Part shown: positions 41,787-49,056 of the stretch, in pieces
Numbering within the stretch: position 1 is the stretch's first letter
Layout of the letters: each line of letters begins with the position of its first letter
NCBI RefSeq assembly: GCF_001880225.1
Contig: NZ_CP009654.1
Span: forward strand, 1,240,001 to 1,304,000
Reading direction: 5' to 3'
Origin: Francisella frigiditurris
Lineage (GTDB): Bacteria; Pseudomonadota; Gammaproteobacteria; Francisellales; Francisellaceae
Length of the DNA: 64,000 bases
Notes under the pieces: generated by a model
Databases searched by the model: none
What the model was told of the DNA's origin: nothing
What the model saw: the letters and a program-made list of their open reading frames with translations, nothing else
Made by a program: the position numbers and the translations under genes

Positions 41787-42173
41787 TTATAACGTTTTAC
41801 TTTTAAATTGGGGAATAGAATTTATTGTAATAACTCCACCATAGATACATGTACACATATCGTTTTTAATTAATATAGGTTTATTATCAATTTTTGTATT
41901 CTTTGATCCTGGGGTCCATGTAGCTGCAATATTTGGAATACATGGTGCTGGTGTTGGTGTTCCTAGAGCTGCTGCTGTTGCTGATGCAACTGCAGGATTT
42001 GACTGAGTGGTACACATACCGAAAGATTGAATATTTTTCATAGGAAGATAATCACTTATTGTAGCAATACTATCTCCACTAATAGTTCGCCCTTGAGAAG
42101 TTACTAGTATTTTTGATGGAGTCATTCCAAAACTACATTTCAAAACTGATCCATTAACAACCATTATTGTCAT
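41787..42173 (-). CDS. T6SS PAAR-like tip protein, DUF4280 family (IglG-like)
   Basis: A 128-residue protein with the DUF4280 PAAR-like pattern: VVNGSVLKCSFGMTPSKILV, then TISDYLPMKNIQSFGMCT, a Pro-rich loop with CIPNIAATWTPGS, and KPILIKNDMCTCIYGG near the end. Four or five conserved cysteines could hold a metal at the spike apex. The Francisella IglG is of this family but has an N-terminal extension needed for virulence; this protein starts directly at the domain. The start may be the ATG at 42173 or the fourth codon. It sits between the base protein and an unknown protein. Confidence 0.82.
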   Translation of the reverse strand: MTIMVVNGSVLKCSFGMTPSKILVTSQGRTISGDSIATISDYLPMKNIQSFGMCTTQSNPAVASATAAALGTPTPAPCIPNIAATWTPGSKNTKIDNKPILIKNDMCTCIYGGVITINSIPQFKSKTL

Positions 42174-42185
42174 AAAATTCCTCTA

Positions 42186-43943
42186 CTATTCTAAATCAAT
42201 AAATCTCATTACAAATTCTTCACTATCTGCTTTGAGTTCACGAATATCATTATTTTCTCTTTCAGTTCTAAGACCAAAAGATTCAGTTTCATTAGAGAAA
42301 TATTCTAAATAATTATTATTTTTCTCACCAAAAACTTCATATTGAGTATAATTGTTTTTATTATCTTGTTTATTAACTTTAGTATGTAATAATTTAGTTA
42401 TTCTTAATACTTTAGGAGATATGATTTCTACATAGACAAGATCATTCTCTCTTAGTGGTTTAAAGCTATTTGCTAACATTTTAGTAGAGTCAGCTATTGC
42501 AAAAAAACTACTATTTTCATTGTCTAAAACTACTTTTGGAAGTAGGACTTGATATAGTGATGTTGAAATACTATCTTCATCAAAATTAATTTTTTTATTT
42601 GTTTTAAGTAAAATAACTTGTTCAATAAATTCTGTTTTTTTCCCATTAGAATCAAAAAAACAATAATCTCTTATACTTTCGTTTTTATTATTACTAGCTA
42701 TAATTTCTGCCGTTACTTTTAATGGCTTATGCTTCTTATATTTTGGTATTACATCCTGTGCATAACTCTTATTATTTACTACTTTTTTAAATATATATGC
42801 TTCTTTAGCTTTTTGAGGAAGATATGAGTCACAAATTGTATCAACAATTTCTTTTTCTTTATTATTAACTGTCAAATTTCGTTTACTAAACTTCACATAT
42901 TCATAAGGATCAAAATTAATAAAAATTTTATCCTTTATCGGAAAAAAATAGTCTATCTTATCACTATGCATAAAATCTTCTTTTATAGCTAATGACGTAT
43001 TAAAAAAAAAGTTTGTTTGATAATTGATTTGATTCTTTAATATCATTTTCTTTTCAAAATATTTTTTATTATTCTGAGAAAAATTTATATTTTTTGCTAT
43101 AAATGGTATGTCAGAATAGATATCTTTATAAAAAGATTCTACCTTATCACATAGATCTAATTTGTTAGTATCATCAGATGTTAGGTTTAGCATAAATCTC
43201 TTAAAATTTGGACCATTATATAAATATTTATCTTTTTTATTTAGAATATAATCTTCATTTTTTATAAAATCCCGATCTAATGTTCTTTTTATTGTATATT
43301 CTATTTTTTTATCATCATCTTCTTTATCACCCTCTTTTAAATTATATTCACTAGCAAAGTCATCATAATTATAAATAAAAGTCAAATTTGATTTTTTTAG
43401 TTCTTCAACAAAAAAGTCATAAAAACTCCTTTTTTTGCTAGTAACAACAAAAATTTGTTTATTAACATCCTGTAAAAGATTATCATCATCATTTATATTA
43501 CATTTATTATAACTAAACAGATTATCCGAAATTATTTTATATATACTTTTATCTTTATATGCTTTAAGTATTCTATGGTTTTGCCATACTGCTTGCAAAA
43601 AATCTTTAAATTGTATTTTTATTTTAAATTCTAAATAGTCTTTATTTTTTTTAAGCTGAACTTTCCTAATTTTTTTATATGTGAATCCTATAAAACTATA
43701 TTTTTTTATATTGCCATTACCATTGTAGATCTTTATAGTTAATTTTATAGAAAAATTATGTTTAAGTATTTTATTAAAAATATTTTCATCTAAGGATAGA
43801 AAAATTATAGCATCAATTTCACCTTTAAATCCCCATGGGTATATATCTATGCATAAATGAGATAATTTCACTATATTTTTAATAGGTTGTTCACTTTCTA
43901 AAGAGAACAACTCAAGGTAAACCTCAATTGTATTTTTCATCAT
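42186..43943 (-). CDS. T6SS spike base, gp27-like VgrG hub (PdpA-like)
   Basis: A 585-residue protein with the layout of the gp27/VgrG base. An N-terminal beta region is followed at about 105-130 by FKIKIQFKDFLQAVWQNHRIL, then KSIYKIISDNLF and RSFYDFFVEELKKSNLTFIYNYDD, equivalent to the VgrG segments before and in the second barrel. Near 515-555 comes an OB-like part with PLRENDLVYVEIISPKVLRITKLL. The needle is encoded separately (40603-40920). In the Francisella pathogenicity island PdpA plays this role but is about 820 residues; this form is shorter. The gene overlaps tssF by 20 bases, and a second ATG (43940) is an equal start. Confidence 0.68.
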   Translation of the reverse strand: MMKNTIEVYLELFSLESEQPIKNIVKLSHLCIDIYPWGFKGEIDAIIFLSLDENIFNKILKHNFSIKLTIKIYNGNGNIKKYSFIGFTYKKIRKVQLKKNKDYLEFKIKIQFKDFLQAVWQNHRILKAYKDKSIYKIISDNLFSYNKCNINDDDNLLQDVNKQIFVVTSKKRSFYDFFVEELKKSNLTFIYNYDDFASEYNLKEGDKEDDDKKIEYTIKRTLDRDFIKNEDYILNKKDKYLYNGPNFKRFMLNLTSDDTNKLDLCDKVESFYKDIYSDIPFIAKNINFSQNNKKYFEKKMILKNQINYQTNFFFNTSLAIKEDFMHSDKIDYFFPIKDKIFINFDPYEYVKFSKRNLTVNNKEKEIVDTICDSYLPQKAKEAYIFKKVVNNKSYAQDVIPKYKKHKPLKVTAEIIASNNKNESIRDYCFFDSNGKKTEFIEQVILLKTNKKINFDEDSISTSLYQVLLPKVVLDNENSSFFAIADSTKMLANSFKPLRENDLVYVEIISPKVLRITKLLHTKVNKQDNKNNYTQYEVFGEKNNNYLEYFSNETESFGLRTERENNDIRELKADSEEFVMRFIDLE

Positions 43944-45267
43944 GTCTTAAAATTATACATTTAATATCTAAAATAACTCCAGACATATTGTATAGTAGAA
44001 AACTCAGCATTTCTTTAAATATATAATTTATCATATACATATATTTTGGTGCAGAATATTCTTTCTTAAGATAAATCAAAAGATTATTATGTTCATATTT
44101 GTAGTCAAATATATATTCTAAAAGGCTCTCTTTTTGTTTAGTCAAAAAACAAAACAACTTATCAATTTTTTCAATAAAATTATATTTAGTTACCGATGTT
44201 GTTAACCAAATAAGATAATTGATGTCTTCTTTTTTTACCTCTGTTTTTCCTTCATAAAGAGCTTTGACACTAATATTCATCCCTCTTGTAATGTTAGCCT
44301 CTATAATAGGTTCACGAAACTCTTTTTCTTCATCTGTTAGAGTACAATATGTTGTAATATGTTGTTTAGATATACTTGGTGATTCTAAATGAATAAGTTT
44401 ATCAACTAAAGAATAATAATTTTCGATAAGCTTTTCTTTTGTCCCTTCTATATAGTTAATATAACAAGGAATATTATTAGTAGGTAGTTTAAAGTTAGTT
44501 TCTCCATCTGAAATAAACTGAGATAGTCCTTCTCGAAATAAATTAAAAACTAAAAATCTATTTGGTAACAAGTTAACTTTATTAAGATTTTCCTTTATTG
44601 CTAAGTCTTGTAAAATAATTTCAACTTTATGCACTTCTAAGTTAGAATTAAATCCCATAATCTCCACAGCTTCAAAAACTAATCCCAGGTTTAATTCAGG
44701 AGCATTTAGAAAAATTACTCTTTTTACATTTTCTGGAATAGAATATAAAGGATTTCTAACAGTTCCTTTATGCTGAGAAATACAGCCATCTTTATAATGA
44801 AGAATAATCTTGCAAGTACATAAATCTAATATTTTACTTTTAATATTATGTAAAAAATAATAATCCTCTTCTTCATTATTTAAATAAAAGGAGAACTTCA
44901 ATTTTTCAATAGTTGTTGGAACAATATCAAAAACTGCTTTTAATATCATTATGCTAGGTATAAATATAACTTCTGAGGAAATGACATTAAATAAAATATT
45001 ATCTTCTGAAAGTGGTATACATAAGCTCTGTTTATTTTGAGTGTAAGCATCTATAAGATACATATGCTCCTGATCTTCTAAAATGGTGTAAAAAGGAGTG
45101 TCTTTTTTTATAAAAGAACACTCTAATAAACATGTCTTAGGTAAAATAAAATGAAAATTTGGATAATTCTTAGCTAACTTGAAATTAGGAATATCATGAA
45201 AGTCTATATTATTTATACTGGTTGTTATTTTATGTATATATTTATTAAGACTTTCAGAATATTTCAT
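43924..45267 (-). CDS. tssF: T6SS baseplate protein, TssF/IglH-like
   Basis: A 447-residue protein. The N-terminal half has FKLAKNYPNFHFILP and strands (KLKFSFYLNN), and the centre holds LLPNRFLVFNLFREGLSQF, which resembles the TssF segment around its conserved PxxNLF-type block. The length agrees with IglH of Francisella. TssF with TssG and TssE forms the wedge of the T6SS baseplate. Sequence divergence is large, so this is a moderate call supported by position and partner genes. It is 24 bp after the IglC-like gene. Confidence 0.6.
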   Translation of the reverse strand: MKYSESLNKYIHKITTSINNIDFHDIPNFKLAKNYPNFHFILPKTCLLECSFIKKDTPFYTILEDQEHMYLIDAYTQNKQSLCIPLSEDNILFNVISSEVIFIPSIMILKAVFDIVPTTIEKLKFSFYLNNEEEDYYFLHNIKSKILDLCTCKIILHYKDGCISQHKGTVRNPLYSIPENVKRVIFLNAPELNLGLVFEAVEIMGFNSNLEVHKVEIILQDLAIKENLNKVNLLPNRFLVFNLFREGLSQFISDGETNFKLPTNNIPCYINYIEGTKEKLIENYYSLVDKLIHLESPSISKQHITTYCTLTDEEKEFREPIIEANITRGMNISVKALYEGKTEVKKEDINYLIWLTTSVTKYNFIEKIDKLFCFLTKQKESLLEYIFDYKYEHNNLLIYLKKEYSAPKYMYMINYIFKEMLSFLLYNMSGVILDIKCIILRHDEKYN

Positions 45268-45291
45268 TTTTATGTCCTATATTCTATCTAT

Positions 45292-45948
45292 TTATGCTAA
45301 AGCCATAGTATTTTCATATAAAACTTGTACTTTTTCTTGAGGATAATTTTCTACAAAAGATCCTTTACTGTCTTCCATAAAAAACATTTCACTAAAATGT
45401 AATGTGCATTTTCTAGGTCCATCATTTCGGCTTCCATCTAAAAGGCGGACATCTAATGAAACATGATCATTTTTATTTTTTGCTGAGGCGCTAGTATTTT
45501 TTAGTTTAAATTTATAAGTACTATCGACTATAATCTGCTTTTTTTGACCATTTATAGATTCTTGATCTTTATGAAAAGTTAACTCTACTGTTTTTTCTCC
45601 ATCTGTATTGGGGTTAACAAGTTTTTGTATAGCATCACGTAAAGTTTTTAATTCTTTGTCATTTAGAACTATCGTTTGAATAACAAACATTGCTGTATAG
45701 TCATGAGCAATATTTAAAGCTAGCATTTTACCTGCAAATTTTTCTGGCTTATCTGATAAAGGATATAAAACCATATTTTTTGATAAATCTGTACCTGCTA
45801 TTTTAAAGCCAGTAAGACAAAATCTAGGTCTTTCATCTTTAGGTTTATTTCCAGAATCTTCGCCAACATATAAACTGATGTGATCAGGATTAACTGCTCC
45901 AACTGGCATCATATTTGTCTGTGTTATTAATGGTATATTAATCTCCAT
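45292..45948 (-). CDS. IglC-like putative T6SS inner-tube (Hcp-type) protein
   Basis: A 218-residue soluble protein placed immediately after tssB and tssC, the position of iglC next to iglA and iglB. It contains FCLTGFKIAGTDLSKNMVLYPL, similar in kind to the IglC segment with LTIAGEKLDKNIVA. IglC (about 209 residues) is the abundant Hcp analogue that forms the tube inside the IglA/IglB sheath. Overall identity is clearly low, so assignment rests on this local match, size, operon order and the strand-rich pattern. AAGGAG precedes its start. It would be a secreted hallmark. Confidence 0.62.
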   Translation of the reverse strand: MEINIPLITQTNMMPVGAVNPDHISLYVGEDSGNKPKDERPRFCLTGFKIAGTDLSKNMVLYPLSDKPEKFAGKMLALNIAHDYTAMFVIQTIVLNDKELKTLRDAIQKLVNPNTDGEKTVELTFHKDQESINGQKKQIIVDSTYKFKLKNTSASAKNKNDHVSLDVRLLDGSRNDGPRKCTLHFSEMFFMEDSKGSFVENYPQEKVQVLYENTMALA

Positions 45949-45981
45949 AAAATACTCCTTTTTTAGGTTTTTCTTTCTTTT

Positions 45982-47487
45982 TTATTTATTAAAAAGTTGA
46001 GGATCTAATCTCGACTCTAGTTTCATTTTTACATTTAATCCTTCAAACTGAATATGTGGCAATATTTCTATAGATGAAGAGTACCATCCAGGCTTTCCTG
46101 GCACTGGATTAATATCTACATTAACATATTTAAATGGAAATCTTGCCATTTCCATAATGTTTGGACTTTCTATTATTGTGACATAATTATTAATCCATGA
46201 AGTAATAATGTCAGAGATAATATCTTTACTAACAACTGATCCAATTTTTTCTCTAATAACACATTTAATATAATGAGCTATTTTAGAAACACACATTACA
46301 TAGCTTAAATTGGCTACAAGAGCAGAGTTTGCACTGTCAAAATCATCTTCAAAATCATCAATTACTTTTTTAGCAGATTGAACATTAAAAAAACATGCTT
46401 TATCAAGCGATTTATTCATAACTAAACTCATAAACCCTACTTTTGATAAAGACAATTCTAAATAGTCAGGTATTAAAACATCTACAGAATTTCTTGTTTC
46501 AACGAAGTTATCTCCTATAACTTTAGGATAATTTAAACCCGTAACTAGACCGCCATTTTCAGGTCCTCTAATATGTTGAAACCAACCTGATTTTTCAAAT
46601 GATCTCATAACATTCTTTGCAAAAAGAATTGAGCTATATCCCCATAAAAAATTTTCTGAATCAAGGTAATCATGACTACTTTTAAAGTTTTTTATTAAAG
46701 GATGTTGACAAGGATTATTTGTTGGATCTTTAGGAAGATCTAATATATATTTTCCAAAAGTTAGTCCAATATATGATGCTATTTCCATTTCACGAAAAGA
46801 ATTCCAATCGTTAAATTTTGGATGTTGCATAAAGTCTTCAAAATTTCTAATCTCTGAAAATTGTTCTTTATTAATTCCAAAGAAATTATTATCAATAGAT
46901 GCAATAAATGGGCTATGTGCTAATTTTGCAATATTGCCCATAGATACTAAAAAGCTTATATCATCAGCTGTATTTTCCATATCATATAGACCACATAATA
47001 AACCATATGGTTCTCCACCATATGTTCCGTATTCTTCAGTATAAATTTTATTATATAAAGAACTTTTAGTTAATGTGTATCTATCTTCAGCTAACTCTTC
47101 TTTCAATGCTTTTTTACTAACATCAAATAATGTTATATTAGTATTTTTATGCATTTCTGAATTAAGTTCAAATATTTGTTTCCAGTTTGCTTTAAGTTTT
47201 CTAAATAATTCATTATCTGTAATACTTTCAATTTGTATTGCCACGAGCTCATCAATAAAAGCCAAAACTTTATTATATGTCACTTCAGAAATTCCCAATT
47301 CAGAATCTTCATTATTAAGTAACACAAGCATCATAGTAGATAATGTTGCAACATTATAATCAGATAAAACATCATTTAAATTACTCAAATTTTCAAAAAT
47401 GTCTTTACCCTTTTGCAAATTTGATAAGTCTGAGTGTGATTCATTATACAAAAGTTCTGTTTTAATATGTTCAAACTGATCTTTCAT
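45982..47487 (-). CDS. tssC: T6SS sheath protein TssC/IglB-like
   Basis: A 501-residue protein close in length to IglB (about 506). It carries EEYGTYGGEPYGLLCGLYDM, IASYIGLTFGKYILDLPKDP and FEKSGWFQHIRGPENGGLVTGLNYP, and ends with the DPQLFN element, all family signatures of TssC/VipB. With TssB it assembles the contractile sheath that drives the tube. It overlaps tssB by one base (TAATG). No disabling mutation is visible. Confidence 0.93.
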   Translation of the reverse strand: MKDQFEHIKTELLYNESHSDLSNLQKGKDIFENLSNLNDVLSDYNVATLSTMMLVLLNNEDSELGISEVTYNKVLAFIDELVAIQIESITDNELFRKLKANWKQIFELNSEMHKNTNITLFDVSKKALKEELAEDRYTLTKSSLYNKIYTEEYGTYGGEPYGLLCGLYDMENTADDISFLVSMGNIAKLAHSPFIASIDNNFFGINKEQFSEIRNFEDFMQHPKFNDWNSFREMEIASYIGLTFGKYILDLPKDPTNNPCQHPLIKNFKSSHDYLDSENFLWGYSSILFAKNVMRSFEKSGWFQHIRGPENGGLVTGLNYPKVIGDNFVETRNSVDVLIPDYLELSLSKVGFMSLVMNKSLDKACFFNVQSAKKVIDDFEDDFDSANSALVANLSYVMCVSKIAHYIKCVIREKIGSVVSKDIISDIITSWINNYVTIIESPNIMEMARFPFKYVNVDINPVPGKPGWYSSSIEILPHIQFEGLNVKMKLESRLDPQLFNK

Positions 47488-48041
47488 TATTTGTTATCCT
47501 CTCCATCTTTGTTTTTATTACCTTCTTCATTTTTATTTTCTATAGGAGTCATAATATACTCATTAGTAATTCCTAAAAATTCCTTAAGCTCTATAATAGC
47601 ATTCTTATCTTTAGAAATTTCTTCTAGGCTTTTTCTTAATTTTTTATTCATATCAACTTGCTTTTTAAACTCAATAACGCGCTCTTTTAGAATTAATAAA
47701 TTTTTTATCTCAGGAACATTCTCTACTATACGATCTTCATCAAAATCACGAATAGTATTTATCTTATATTCAGTATCTTTTGAATAATATGCGCCATCCT
47801 TTTTATCTAATATTTTTACAGGTATTGATATATCAAAAGATTTTATTGCTTTGTCTATATTATAGTTATCTATTTTATAAAATCTTTCTATATCATACTC
47901 GTCGCTTCTCTGACTTAACTCAGCCATAACTAACGTTCTAAAAGGGAGTTCTTTCTTTTTACGTACTCCATCTACTGTAGTTTCATGAGAGATATTTATT
48001 CGTTCTAACTCTCCTTTGGTTTTTATTTTTTCTATTGCCAT
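47487..48041 (-). CDS. tssB: T6SS sheath protein TssB/IglA-like
   Basis: A 184-residue protein, the same length as Francisella IglA. VDGVRKKKELPFRTLVMAELS aligns with the IglA segment VDGVLKKKELPYRVLVVGDLS, and FDEDRIVENVPEIKNLLILKE with its FRPDAVAKKVPEIRALLEMKE. It is the small sheath subunit and pairs with TssC. The C-terminal tail is highly charged (KNEEGNKNKDGEDNK). It is the clearest marker that this locus belongs to the Francisella-type T6SS. Confidence 0.95.
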   Translation of the reverse strand: MAIEKIKTKGELERINISHETTVDGVRKKKELPFRTLVMAELSQRSDEYDIERFYKIDNYNIDKAIKSFDISIPVKILDKKDGAYYSKDTEYKINTIRDFDEDRIVENVPEIKNLLILKERVIEFKKQVDMNKKLRKSLEEISKDKNAIIELKEFLGITNEYIMTPIENKNEEGNKNKDGEDNK

Positions 48042-48066
48042 ATGACTTTATTTCTCCTTTTTTATT

Positions 48067-48651
48067 TTAAGTTAACAATTGATAAAATATAAACATATAT
48101 AAACATACATTTATACAGATAATTGCTCCTGTGAAGAACAATCTTTTTTTTAAATTTTTTTTCAATAAAATACTAGTAATAGGAACTGTTTCTATAGGAT
48201 ATTGCTCATTTAAAATATTCAATAATTTATCTTTATATACAGATAACATATATTTTTTTTCTTCGGAGTAATACTTACCAACAAAGCCATGTGAAAGGCA
48301 CATATAATAAGTTAAAATAACAAAGTATGGCATCCTTTTGTTTAAAAAAACGTTATCAATAATTTCATAAAACTTTTCTCCTAAACTATGCTCATTTATA
48401 AACAACAAGCTAACTCTATCCCAATAAATATTTTTTTTATTTGTTTCAATAGAGTAAAATTCATCAATAACTGAAGTCATGGCTAGCATGATATAATCTC
48501 GTTCATCCATAAAATTAAGATAAAGTAAAGAGTCAAGTTGATTTAAGCTCTCTATTAATTCTTTTCTTATGTTTGAAATATCTTCAATATCTCTAATATT
48601 TTTTTTAGATCTTAATATTTGTCTAATAAGGTCTACTATTTTTACTTCCAT
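48067..48651 (-). CDS. tssL: T6SS membrane-complex protein TssL/DotU
   Basis: A 194-residue protein. Its helical cytoplasmic domain has MDERDYIMLAMTSVIDEFYS and WDRVSLLFINEHSLGEKFYEII, the DotU signature (DE, W, H, GE). A single membrane helix lies at the very C-terminus (FTGAIICINVCLYMFIFY), giving a tail-anchored topology. There is no peptidoglycan-binding domain. It pairs with TssM and the lipoprotein. The length is slightly below typical. Confidence 0.88.
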   Translation of the reverse strand: MEVKIVDLIRQILRSKKNIRDIEDISNIRKELIESLNQLDSLLYLNFMDERDYIMLAMTSVIDEFYSIETNKKNIYWDRVSLLFINEHSLGEKFYEIIDNVFLNKRMPYFVILTYYMCLSHGFVGKYYSEEKKYMLSVYKDKLLNILNEQYPIETVPITSILLKKNLKKRLFFTGAIICINVCLYMFIFYQLLT

Positions 48652-48675
48652 ACTTACTCACACAATTTAATGACT

Positions 48676-49056
48676 TTAGTTATCACATTCTTTAGTAACT
48701 CTTTCATTATTTATAGTATAATTACAATTCTTAAATTTTCTTTCTTCAATAATTTGGTTCCAATCTGTTAGCTCAAAGCTATCTCGAATGAAGAGGATAC
48801 TAAACTCATCATAATTTAGAGTATCAAAAGGAATTTCTATTTTATGTTGATTGCTATTGCTTTTAAGTTCATAAATACTAATAATTTCATTTTGCTTTAT
48901 ACTAGTAATTAGTTGTGAATAATTTCTTATCTTCTTTACAGGTACCAATAAAATAGAAATATCATCATCAGAACTATTTTTTATAGTAATAGTTTTAACA
49001 GATGAACAGCCTATTAATAAAAATAAAAATATTAGAGAAAGATATTTCAGTTTCAT
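48676..49056 (-). CDS. tssJ: T6SS outer-membrane lipoprotein, TssJ/IglE-like
   Basis: A 126-residue protein with a short signal peptide ending in LLIGC, a good lipobox with the lipidated cysteine at residue 17. The remainder is strand-rich (VKTITIKNSSDDDISILLVPVKK). IglE, its counterpart in the Francisella pathogenicity island, has a similar size and place between tssM (pdpB) and the rest. The ATG overlaps the tssM stop by four bases. The sequence itself is too divergent to identify without the context. Confidence 0.75.
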   Translation of the reverse strand: MKLKYLSLIFLFLLIGCSSVKTITIKNSSDDDISILLVPVKKIRNYSQLITSIKQNEIISIYELKSNSNQHKIEIPFDTLNYDEFSILFIRDSFELTDWNQIIEERKFKNCNYTINNERVTKECDN

